Below are positions 53,059-60,369 of a stretch of DNA of 64,000 bases, piece by piece. Under the pieces are notes generated by a model. The model was not told the DNA's origin. It did not search any database and was given only the letters and a program-made list of their open reading frames with translations. The DNA comes from Faecalibacterium gallinarum. GTDB taxonomy: Bacteria; Bacillota; Clostridia; Oscillospirales; Ruminococcaceae. Within the stretch, counting starts at the first letter, position 1. Each line of letters starts with the position of its first letter. The position numbers were made by a program, and so were the translations under genes. The DNA lies in assembly GCF_022180365.1 (NCBI RefSeq), contig NZ_BQKV01000098.1, positions 1 to 64,000 of the forward strand. Reading direction: 5' to 3'.

Positions 53059-54165
53059 TTATTCGCCCACCCTTCGGACGGGAATCTGTTTTTCCTGGGC
53101 CAGGGCCAGGAGTTTTTGGTTCATCCGGTTCAGGGGTCCGATGGGGGCCCCGGCGTCCAGCACCAGCTCGCAGCCTTCCAGCAGCCGGGCGGCGGCCTCA
53201 AACTGTTCGCCGGTCATGGGGGTGTAGGCCGGGGCGGTGACTACATAGTCGGTCAGTTGTTTTGCGATGGGGGTGTCGATGTCGTTCTCGAACAAAATCC
53301 CGGTGGCGAAGGGCAGCCCCTGTTTTTGGAGCAGCCGATAGCAGGGAATCCCCGCCCCGGCCCCCGCCACCACAAAGACCTTGGGCTTGCCCTTGGGGCC
53401 CCCCAGCTCCACGCTGCCGAAGAGGGGGTTATAGGAGCCCCCTTCGAGGCCATAGAGCTGTTCAATGGTGTGCTGGGCCAGAATTTGCTCCGGCGGCCCA
53501 AAGGCGGCGATGCCGTCTCCCTGGACGCAGAGCAGAAGATCGGAGCTCTTCACCGCCAGATCGATCTCGTGGAGGGACATCACCACCGTCAGCTGTTTCT
53601 GGTGGGCCATCTCTCGCAATAGTTCCAAAAGATCGATCTTATGCCGGATATCCAGGTAGGCAGTGGGTTCGTCCAATACCAGTACCTCCGGCTCTTGGCA
53701 GAGAGCCCGGGCCAGGAGCACCCGCTGGCGCTGGCCGTCCGACAGGGTGGAAAAATCCTGCCCCGCCAGATTCTCGGCGTGGACCAGAGCCAGAGCCCCG
53801 TCCACGGCGGCCTCGTCCTCGGGGGTCAGGCGGCCCAATAGGCCAGTGTAGGGGTAGCGGCCCATGGCCACCACCTCGGCGCAGGTCATCAGCTCGGGTC
53901 GGACCCGGTCGGTGAGCACCACCGCCAGCCGCTGGGCCAGCTCCCGGGGCTGCCAGGCGGTCAGGGAACGGCCGTCCAGGGTCACCACGCCGGACAGGGC
54001 CGACAGCTGCCGGGTGATGGTTTTTAAAATGGTGGATTTGCCCGCCCCGTTAGGGCCAATCAGGGTCAGGACCTTGCCTTTTTCCAGCTGGAGGCAGATG
54101 TCCCGGATCAGGGGGCGTCCATTGTAACCCACCGATAAATCATCGGTTTTGAAGTAAATATCCAT
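53059..54165 (-). CDS. btuD: Corrinoid/iron-type ABC transporter ATPase with C-terminal extension
   Basis: A 368-residue ATPase. The ATPase domain (about 1-250) has Walker A GPNGAGKST (37-45), signature LSDGQRQR and Walker B VLVLDEP. About 115 extra residues follow, including VVAGAGAGIPCYRLL and ENDIDTPIAKQL, which resemble a Rossmann-like nucleotide- or ligand-binding domain absent from E. coli BtuD (about 250 aa). The riboswitch and gene order support corrinoid transport. Confidence 0.88.
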   Translation of the reverse strand: MDIYFKTDDLSVGYNGRPLIRDICLQLEKGKVLTLIGPNGAGKSTILKTITRQLSALSGVVTLDGRSLTAWQPRELAQRLAVVLTDRVRPELMTCAEVVAMGRYPYTGLLGRLTPEDEAAVDGALALVHAENLAGQDFSTLSDGQRQRVLLARALCQEPEVLVLDEPTAYLDIRHKIDLLELLREMAHQKQLTVVMSLHEIDLAVKSSDLLLCVQGDGIAAFGPPEQILAQHTIEQLYGLEGGSYNPLFGSVELGGPKGKPKVFVVAGAGAGIPCYRLLQKQGLPFATGILFENDIDTPIAKQLTDYVVTAPAYTPMTGEQFEAAARLLEGCELVLDAGAPIGPLNRMNQKLLALAQEKQIPVRRVGE

Positions 54166-54167
54166 TC

Positions 54168-55274
54168 TCAGCCCTCCTGTGTGCGGCGGCGCTGGACCAT
54201 CATATAAATCACCACCGGCGCGCCGAAGGCCGAGGTCACCGTCCCGATGGAGAGCTCGGTGGGGGTAAACACCGTCCGGGCCAGCAGATCACAAAAGACG
54301 CAGAACACCGCCCCACAGAGGAAAGACGCCGGGATCACAAAGGCCGGTTTTGCGGATTTCAGCAGGCTGCGGGTGATGTGGGGCACCGCGATCCCTACGA
54401 AAGAAATGGGCCCCGCCAGGGCAGTCACGCAGGCGGAAAGCAGGCTGGACAGCAGAATCAGCGCCACCCGGAAAGGTTTGATCCGCACCCCCATGCTCTG
54501 GGCGTAGCCCTCCCCCAAAGCATAGGCCCCGATGGGTTTGGAGAGAAGTCCGGCGGCGGCCACCCCCGGCAGACAGAGCAGAAGGGCGGTCCGGACGTAG
54601 GCCCAGTTGGCCCCCGAGAAGCTGCCCATGGACCAGTTGGTCAGGTTGACCACGTCGTACTCGCTGGCAAAGGTGATGCTGAAATCGGTCACTGCGCCGC
54701 AAAGATACCCCACCATAATTCCGATCACCAGCAGCATGGACATGCTGCGCACCGTCTGGGAGAAAAGCAGCACAAACAGGGTGATGACGAGAGACCCCGC
54801 AAAGGCCGCCAGGATCAGCACCCAGGGGCTCAGGGTGCCCAGATAGGGGGTGAGGAAAATCAGGGTGATGCCCACCACCATCTTGGCCCCGGAGGAGATG
54901 CCCAGCACAAAGGGCCCGGCGATGGGGTTGCGGAAAAACACCTGCAATAGATAGCCGGAGACCGACAGGGCCCCGCCCAATACGGCGGCCAGCAGCAGCC
55001 GAGGCAGGCGAATGCTGAACAGAATCTGGCTCTCGGTGGTGGCTTTGACGACGGCTTCCAACGCTCCGGCGTAGCCGCCCCGGGTCACCAGGTTGGCCGC
55101 GCTGTACCGGATGGCGTCCCACAACAGACGAAACACCTGGCCCGGCGCAATGGACACCGAGCCGATGTTGACGTTCAGCACTAGGCCCACCAGCAGTAGC
55201 CCGGCCAAAAAAAACATCACCAGGGCAAAGCGGCCGGGATCGCTCAGCCGGGGGGCAGGACGGTTTGGCTTCAT
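54168..55274 (-). CDS. btuC: Corrinoid ABC transporter permease (FecCD family)
   Basis: A 368-residue permease with about ten membrane helices and the FecCD motif GRALG-like region (RNPIAGPFVLGISSGAKM). Start at 55274 from AAAGGGG upstream. It sits between btuF and btuD, with a 2-bp gap to btuD. Confidence 0.9.
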   Translation of the reverse strand: MKPNRPAPRLSDPGRFALVMFFLAGLLLVGLVLNVNIGSVSIAPGQVFRLLWDAIRYSAANLVTRGGYAGALEAVVKATTESQILFSIRLPRLLLAAVLGGALSVSGYLLQVFFRNPIAGPFVLGISSGAKMVVGITLIFLTPYLGTLSPWVLILAAFAGSLVITLFVLLFSQTVRSMSMLLVIGIMVGYLCGAVTDFSITFASEYDVVNLTNWSMGSFSGANWAYVRTALLLCLPGVAAAGLLSKPIGAYALGEGYAQSMGVRIKPFRVALILLSSLLSACVTALAGPISFVGIAVPHITRSLLKSAKPAFVIPASFLCGAVFCVFCDLLARTVFTPTELSIGTVTSAFGAPVVIYMMVQRRRTQEG

Positions 55275-55352
55275 GGCAGAAACCCCTTTCGTGTTGGAAT
55301 CAGCAGAACAGCGCAAAACTGCCGCTCTTTCGAGCGGCAGCGGTAAGGCGGC

Positions 55353-56549
55353 TTACGGCAGCCGGTACAGATAGGGCAGATCCCCTGTCTCGTCTGCTTC
55401 GCCGGTGAAAATTTCGTGGAAGGACTGGATCATCTGGCCCAGCTCGGTGGTCACCTGGTAGAGGTTGCGCTTGGTGCACCAGACGTTGCCCTCCTGCACG
55501 GCCTTGAACTCGGCCAGCAGCTGGTTCTGCTCGATGAGGTCGGCAGTGGTGGCGAGATCGCCGCCGACGGAGGTGTTATAGATCAGATAATCGGCGTCCT
55601 TGGCTGCGGCGAAGAAGGCCTCCATCTCCATGGGCTCAGTGGAACTCTCGGGGTCGCCGTCGTCCAGGTCACTGAACAGATAGTCGCCGCCGGCCAGCTC
55701 CAGCATCTTGCTGATGTAGTCGCTGCCCTTGCGGACCACCACGCTGCCCGAAGAGGGGCTGATGTAGAAGAAGGCGACGGTCTTGCCGGTGGCCTCGGCG
55801 CTGGCGACCTCGTTCAGGAAATCCACCTGCTGCTGGAAGAGCTCGGCGGCCTTTTCCTCCTCGTTAAAGAGGGCGGCGTAGAACCGGATCCACTCGGAGC
55901 GGCCCAGAGGGTGCTTTTCCAGGCTGGACTGGTCGGTCAGAACGGCGATGCCCAGCTCTTCCAGCTTGCTCTTGACCTCCGAGGCCTCGTCGATCATACG
56001 GGACTCCACGGCCAGGGGGCAGCCGGCGTTCACCAGCATTTCGTAGTCCGGCTCGTTGTAGGCGCCCACATAAACCATCTGGCCATCGGCCATGGCCTGC
56101 TTGGCCGAGTCGATGTACCAGCTGGTCTCCTTAGTGCTGGACAGGCGGATCTTGTCCGCGTGGCCCAGGGAGTCAAAGAGGCTCATGGCCGAAGAAGCGG
56201 CCAGGTAAAGATTATCCAGCGGCTGATAGAGAGGGACGATGTCCGGGTCGATCCCCTCGGGCAGGCTGGCCCCTTCCGGCACCACCAGGAACCGGTCGCC
56301 GTTGGAGAGGCTCAGCAGCTTGTAGCCCCCCTCGAAATAATCCACCGAGAACTGGGTGGCATACTGCAGCTCCATGCTGCTCTCCACCGCCCAGCCGTTC
56401 CCCAGCAGATCTTCTGCGGGGGCCGAGGCTGCGGTGGAAGAAGCCGTCGCCTGGCTCTGGGCCGCAGACGAGGCCGCCGGCTGGGCGCAGCCGCTCAGGA
56501 TGCCGAGGGACAGCGCCAGCGAAAGACAAAGTGCAACGCAACGTTTCAT
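55353..56549 (-). CDS. btuF: Corrinoid-binding lipoprotein
   Basis: A 398-residue lipoprotein with lipobox LSGC (Cys21), an Ala/Ser-rich linker and a periplasmic-binding-protein fold of the BtuF/FepB type. GGAGG precedes the ATG at 56549. It is the first gene of the operon, directly downstream of a cobalamin riboswitch, so corrinoid capture is much more likely than siderophore binding. Confidence 0.9.
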   Translation of the reverse strand: MKRCVALCLSLALSLGILSGCAQPAASSAAQSQATASSTAASAPAEDLLGNGWAVESSMELQYATQFSVDYFEGGYKLLSLSNGDRFLVVPEGASLPEGIDPDIVPLYQPLDNLYLAASSAMSLFDSLGHADKIRLSSTKETSWYIDSAKQAMADGQMVYVGAYNEPDYEMLVNAGCPLAVESRMIDEASEVKSKLEELGIAVLTDQSSLEKHPLGRSEWIRFYAALFNEEEKAAELFQQQVDFLNEVASAEATGKTVAFFYISPSSGSVVVRKGSDYISKMLELAGGDYLFSDLDDGDPESSTEPMEMEAFFAAAKDADYLIYNTSVGGDLATTADLIEQNQLLAEFKAVQEGNVWCTKRNLYQVTTELGQMIQSFHEIFTGEADETGDLPYLYRLP

Positions 56550-56637
56550 TGAGATTCCTCCATAGGTTGATGGTTGTGTTGGGCCTTTTCCGGCCAAAGC
56601 CAGGGCCCGGCCCGCCGCTGCGTTGAATTTTTGGTAC

Positions 56638-56678
56638 AAAAGAAAAAGCCGCGGCCTCTGTTTCCAGACAGCCTCAGC
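56638..56678 (-). terminator. Possible terminator in the riboswitch expression platform
   Basis: On the minus strand an imperfect stem (GCTG, GGC and TCT pairing with AGA, GCC and CGGC, 56648-56678) is followed by TTTTTCTTTT. It lies between the riboswitch and btuF, so the riboswitch could act by transcription termination. Confidence 0.5.
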
Positions 56679-56734
56679 CCGATTTCTGCACAAAAACAGC
56701 CCATTGCCCCAAAACACGGGGGCGATAAGCTCTT

Positions 56735-56925
56735 TCATTCAAGCAGGTCTCCTGACTCGCGCCTCCCCAGCCGGTGCACTGCCTTCTCAGGGGCGCTGCC
56801 CCCAATGACTGGCTTTCGCCGCGTGCACGGCCTCCGCGCATACAGTGGCGGTACCGTTCCGGATTCTGACCGGATTCACTATTCTCCGCCGGCCCGAACC
56901 GGAACCGGCGGCACTCAAATGCCCA
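56735..56925 (-). promoter_or_regulatory. Cobalamin riboswitch
   Basis: Minus strand. The B12 box GAGTCAGGAGACCTGC lies at about 56743-56758, and upstream elements such as GCCACTG and the GAATCCGG stretch fit the aptamer core. When adenosylcobalamin binds, the downstream btuF-to-cobC operon should be switched off. The gap 56550-57053 holds only this element, its promoter and two terminators. Confidence 0.93.
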
Positions 56926-56935
56926 TATCATTCTG

Positions 56936-56965
56936 ATGATACTACGCCGGGCCCCCTTTTGTCAA
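56936..56965 (-). promoter_or_regulatory. Promoter of the cobalamin operon
   Basis: Minus-strand TTGACA (56960-56965) is followed by TATCAT (56936-56941, spacing 18) or TAGTAT (56939-56944, spacing 15), just upstream of the riboswitch. Confidence 0.7.
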
Positions 56966-56973
56966 TCCCTGCC

Positions 56974-57014
56974 AAAAAGGAAAGAGGGCGCTCCCCGCCT
57001 GGGGAGCGCCCTCT
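56974..57014 (-). terminator. Intrinsic terminator of the Ntn-hydrolase gene
   Basis: A perfect 14-bp stem (56983-56996 with 57001-57014, loop GCCT) is followed on the minus strand by TTCCTTTTT. It separates the hydrolase unit from the cobalamin operon. Confidence 0.88.
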
Positions 57015-57053
57015 CTTGCTGTATTCCCGCTGATTGGGGAAGGGCGGCGCCGG

Positions 57054-58262
57054 TTACGGCATCGCCAGCTGGAAGGTATAAGTCTCTTCGCCGTAGTGCT
57101 CGTTGCCCACCCACAGGGCGGTGCAGTCGGTCAGGTTGTAGACCACGCTGTGAACGGTAGTACCCTGGGTGTGGTCGCCGTCCACCACCCAGCCCCGGCG
57201 GCCCACCTGGGCCAGCAGGTCCATGGCGGCCTGGTCGTCCTCCACCAGGCCCCCGGTGGCGTTCAGGGAGGCGTTCAGGTGATCGTAGCGGTCGGCGCCG
57301 CCCCGGTCCTCGCCCTCGGCGTAGTAGCCGGGGGTCAGGATGTAGTTGGTGACGCACTGGTAAGCGTCGGTACCGGTGTCGGCCAGGTTGGCCGCGTCGG
57401 TGTTGCGGATGACGTTCAGCACTCGGGCCGAGCCGTCGTTGTCGGTGGCGTCGGTTTCGCCCACCCACTCCAGAACGGCGCTGTCGCCGTTGGCATCGGC
57501 GATCATGTAGTGGTAAGAGGTTCCGGCGGAGTCATGCAGGTCGTACTGCTCCACCAGGGCGATGGCCTCGTCCACGGTGGAAGCATAGTCCAGAATCATC
57601 CGCAGCATGGTGGTGGAGGTCAGGTCGGGCTTCTCGGTCTGCTGGTCGGTGGCCACCGTCTTTTCACCGCCCTGGTAGGACATATAGATGCCGCAGCTCA
57701 GGCCCGCATCGTTGACGCCGTCCAGAGGGATGAAGGGGGCCGCCAGGCAGAGCAGCTTGTCCGACAGGCTGGTGAGGCCGGTGTCGGGATCGATGCCGAT
57801 GAATTGCAGGTCAATGGTGGAGACCGAAGCGTGGCGGCCGTCACCAGGGTTGGTGTAGACGATGCAGGTGTTGGTTTTGTCAAAGTCGTAGTTCCGGGCG
57901 AACAGCCGGTCGCCCTCCGCCGTCTCGGCGGTGAAGGAAGAGCAGGCGATCTCCTTGCTGTTGATGGTCATGGGGATCAGCCCCTTGGTAATGCTCTGGG
58001 TCACGAAGGAAATCAGCTCAGCGTCCGAAGAAGCGCCCCCCGAGGCCAGAAACTCGTCGAAATCGTAGCCGCCCACAATCTGCATCTCGTAGACATAGCC
58101 GTCGTTGTGGTCGTCGTTGCTGACGGCGATCTGACGGATGGAAGCGAGGGAACGGATCTCATCCCCCCAGAGGCAGAAAATGCCGGCGGCGGCCAGCACC
58201 ACCAGGGCGATCAGCACGCCCAGGGCGGTCAAAAGCCGTTTGCGGGTTTTTGTTTGGGTCAT
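57054..58262 (-). CDS. Membrane-anchored Ntn hydrolase, choloylglycine hydrolase/acyltransferase-like
   Basis: A 402-residue protein with an N-terminal membrane anchor (about 10-31). Cys107, Arg123 and Asp126 reproduce the spacing of Cys2, Arg18 and Asp21 of bile salt hydrolases (GDRLFARNYDFD), and VNDAGLSCGIY matches the conserved Asn region. Family members cleave linear amides such as conjugated bile acids, penicillin V or N-acyl amino acids. Here the cysteine is not near the N-terminus, so removal of about 106 residues would be needed to free it. The promoter upstream carries two operators for the adjacent MarR protein. Substrate unknown. Confidence 0.78.
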   Translation of the reverse strand: MTQTKTRKRLLTALGVLIALVVLAAAGIFCLWGDEIRSLASIRQIAVSNDDHNDGYVYEMQIVGGYDFDEFLASGGASSDAELISFVTQSITKGLIPMTINSKEIACSSFTAETAEGDRLFARNYDFDKTNTCIVYTNPGDGRHASVSTIDLQFIGIDPDTGLTSLSDKLLCLAAPFIPLDGVNDAGLSCGIYMSYQGGEKTVATDQQTEKPDLTSTTMLRMILDYASTVDEAIALVEQYDLHDSAGTSYHYMIADANGDSAVLEWVGETDATDNDGSARVLNVIRNTDAANLADTGTDAYQCVTNYILTPGYYAEGEDRGGADRYDHLNASLNATGGLVEDDQAAMDLLAQVGRRGWVVDGDHTQGTTVHSVVYNLTDCTALWVGNEHYGEETYTFQLAMP

Positions 58263-58342
58263 AAAACCGGGTTCTCCTTTTGTTCCTGTATTTGGGTCTG
58301 TGCACGGCAGCCCAAAACAGGCGGGTCACCCGGCACAGAACA

Positions 58343-58397
58343 TTGTTGAAAAATCAACTTTCCGCATTATAACACGGACTTGTTGATAAATCAACAA
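58343..58397 (-). promoter_or_regulatory. Promoter with two MarR-type operators
   Basis: Minus-strand TTGATT (58389-58394) and TATAAT (58366-58371) are 17 bp apart. Palindrome TTGTTGATAAATCAACAA (58380-58397) overlaps the -35 box and the end of marR, and TTGTTGAAAAATCAACTT (58343-58360) lies just after the -10 box. Their starts are 37 bp apart and both share GTTGA-4-TCAAC. A repressor on these would shut the hydrolase promoter. Confidence 0.8.
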
Positions 58398-58861
58398 TCA
58401 TCCTCTGCCGGTTCCCGGTTTTGTTCCAGATATTCTTCCAGGTTCCCCAGAATTACCTCCATAGCCTCGTAAAAAGCGGTGCGCTGGGCGTCGGTGAGTC
58501 CCTGGCCCCCGGTGGAGAGGGCGTACTCGGCCCGATTGTTGATCTTCTGGACCAGGGCCTGCCCCTGGCTGGTCAGGTAGTAGGGGGCCCGGTAGCTGCG
58601 TTTTCCGTCGGAGGCCGGGCAGCAAACCAGATCTTTTTCGGCCAGCTGAGCCAGGGTTCGGCTGATGGCGGCCTTGTCCTCCCGGCACAGATCGGTCAGC
58701 TGGGTGGCGGTCAGCCCCTCAGGGTGGCGGCCCAGATAGTACAGGCACATGGCGTGGTTGGCCCGCAGGCCCAGCCGGCGCATCTCCAGGTCTTTAATCT
58801 TTTGCAGGCAGCGGTTCAGCTGCACAATGGAGCCGGAAAAAGTCTCGAAGCGGTTTTCCAT
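58391..58861 (-). CDS. MarR-family transcriptional regulator
   Basis: A 156-residue winged-helix regulator (GLTATQLTDLCREDKAAISRTLAQLAEKDLV is the recognition region). MarR proteins usually release DNA on binding a small amphipathic or phenolic ligand. GGAGG precedes the ATG at 58861. The gene lies directly upstream of the Ntn-hydrolase gene, and an operator overlaps its stop codon. Confidence 0.92.
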   Translation of the reverse strand: MENRFETFSGSIVQLNRCLQKIKDLEMRRLGLRANHAMCLYYLGRHPEGLTATQLTDLCREDKAAISRTLAQLAEKDLVCCPASDGKRSYRAPYYLTSQGQALVQKINNRAEYALSTGGQGLTDAQRTAFYEAMEVILGNLEEYLEQNREPAEDDC

Positions 58862-58903
58862 GGCGGATTCCTCCCAAAAGTAGGGTTCTCTTCTTTGGTT
58901 TCT

Positions 58904-58932
58904 ATTATATAAAGGAACGTCCCCCGGCACAA
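58904..58932 (-). promoter_or_regulatory. Promoter of the marR gene
   Basis: Minus-strand TTGTGC (58927-58932) and TATAAT (58904-58909) are 17 bp apart, divergent from the SPFH promoter. Confidence 0.6.
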
Positions 58933-58942
58933 GAGAAAGCCC

Positions 58943-58983
58943 TTGACAAATAAAAGATAAAATGATATGATTTTGATATCAAA
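58943..58983 (+). promoter_or_regulatory. SPFH-gene promoter with palindromic operator
   Basis: TTGACA (58943-58948) and TATGAT (58966-58971) are 17 bp apart. The perfect palindrome TTTGATATCAAA (58972-58983) directly follows, at the transcription start. The Arc-like protein encoded downstream may bind it. Confidence 0.75.
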
Positions 58984-59016
58984 TAGAACGCTCCAGCCTT
59001 AAAGGAGGTATCTTGT

Positions 59017-60105
59017 ATGAGCGAATCTGTTCCTTCTGTCAACAAAGAAAAGAATATGAGTGAAAAACTTCTCCAAACCAAAAAGAACGGCCTGGCGGCC
59101 CTCTGCCTGATCCTGTTGGTCTGGCTGCTGGGCGGTGTGCTGGTATTCCTGAGCTTCCAGCTTTTCGGCACCCGGCCCACCCCCCACAGCGACCTTGAAC
59201 CCAATTGGCCCCTCTTTATTCTGGGTCTGGTGATTTTGGTTCTGGGCTGGATTCCCCTCTGCGGCCTGAAGGTCCTGAAACCCCAGGAGGCCCTGGTCCT
59301 GACCCTCTTCGGCGATTACATCGGCACCCTGAAAGGGGAGGGCTTCTACTGGGTCAACCCCTTCTGCGCCGCAGTGAACCCGGCGGCGGGCACCCGGCTG
59401 AGCCAGAGCGGCGACGTCAGCAATAACAACGCGGTGGCCGCCCTGATCAACAACAAGGCCCAGAACGCCCAGGCAGCCCAGGAGGCAGCCAGCCGGAAAA
59501 TCTCTCTTAAGATCATGACCCTGAACAACGCCCGGCAGAAGATCAACGACTGCCTGGGCAACCCGGTGGAGATCGGCATCGCGGTGATCTGGCGGGTGAC
59601 CGACACCGCCAAGGCGGTCTTTAACGTGGATAACTATAAGGAGTATCTCTCCCTCCAGTGCGACAGCGCCCTGCGGAACGTGGTGCGAATCTACCCCTAC
59701 GACGTAGCCCCCAACGTGGATACCACCGGTGACGGCCAGGCCGACGACGGCAGCCTGCGGGGGTCCAGCGAGGTGGTGGCCGAGCGGATTCGCCAGGAGA
59801 TCCAGGCGAGCGTCCAGGACGCCGGTCTGGAAATTCTGGAGGCCCGGATTACTTACCTGGCCTATGCTCCCGAGATCGCCGCGGTGATGCTTCAGCGTCA
59901 GCAGGCGTCGGCCATCATCGACGCCCGCAAGATGATTGTGGATGGTGCCGTGGGCATGGTGGAGATGGCTCTGGAACGTCTGAACGAGAATAAAGTGGTG
60001 GAGCTGGACGACGAGCGCAAGGCGGCGATGGTCTCGAACCTGTTGGTGGTGCTCTGCGGCAACCACGACGCCCAGCCGGTGGTGAACTCCGGCAGCCTGT
60101 ACTGA
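59017..60105 (+). CDS. SPFH/Band-7 domain membrane protein
   Basis: A 362-residue protein with two N-terminal membrane segments (about 26-50 and 64-83) and an SPFH domain (about 85-300) ending in a helix-rich oligomerisation region. Such proteins form membrane microdomain scaffolds. AAAGGAGGT precedes the ATG. Its stop overlaps the start of the Arc-like gene (TGATG). Confidence 0.88.
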   Translation: MSESVPSVNKEKNMSEKLLQTKKNGLAALCLILLVWLLGGVLVFLSFQLFGTRPTPHSDLEPNWPLFILGLVILVLGWIPLCGLKVLKPQEALVLTLFGDYIGTLKGEGFYWVNPFCAAVNPAAGTRLSQSGDVSNNNAVAALINNKAQNAQAAQEAASRKISLKIMTLNNARQKINDCLGNPVEIGIAVIWRVTDTAKAVFNVDNYKEYLSLQCDSALRNVVRIYPYDVAPNVDTTGDGQADDGSLRGSSEVVAERIRQEIQASVQDAGLEILEARITYLAYAPEIAAVMLQRQQASAIIDARKMIVDGAVGMVEMALERLNENKVVELDDERKAAMVSNLLVVLCGNHDAQPVVNSGSLY

Positions 60106-60305
60106 TGGCTGAACCCAAAAAGCAGATTCCCCTCCGCCTCTCCGCGAAACTGTACGACGCCCTGGCCGCCTGGGCGGAGGACGATTTCCGGTCGGTGAAC
60201 GGGCAGATTGAGTATCTGCTCACCGAGTGTGTGCGCCAGCGCAAGAAAAACGGCAAGTATGTCTCGGACGAGATCGACGTGCCCCCTGAGCTGGACATCA
60301 AGTGA
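60105..60305 (+). CDS. Arc-type ribbon-helix-helix protein
   Basis: A 66-residue protein with the short beta strand [15 protein letters not shown] and two helices typical of MetJ/Arc DNA-binding proteins. It is translationally coupled to the SPFH gene and may autoregulate the pair through the TTTGATATCAAA site. The pairing of SPFH with a small RHH protein recurs in Firmicutes to my knowledge. Confidence 0.8.
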   Translation: MAEPKKQIPLRLSAKLYDALAAWAEDDFRSVNGQIEYLLTECVRQRKKNGKYVSDEIDVPPELDIK

Positions 60306-60311
60306 AATGAT

Positions 60312-60353
60312 AAAAAGCTCCCCTTTGGCCCGAAAGCCGAAGGGGAGCTTTTT
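60312..60353. terminator. Bidirectional intrinsic terminator
   Basis: AAAAAGCTCCCCTT (60312-60325) pairs perfectly with AAGGGGAGCTTTTT (60340-60353), between the convergent Arc-like and carboxypeptidase-like genes. Confidence 0.93.
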
Positions 60354-60369
60354 ATGGTTATAAAAGAGA

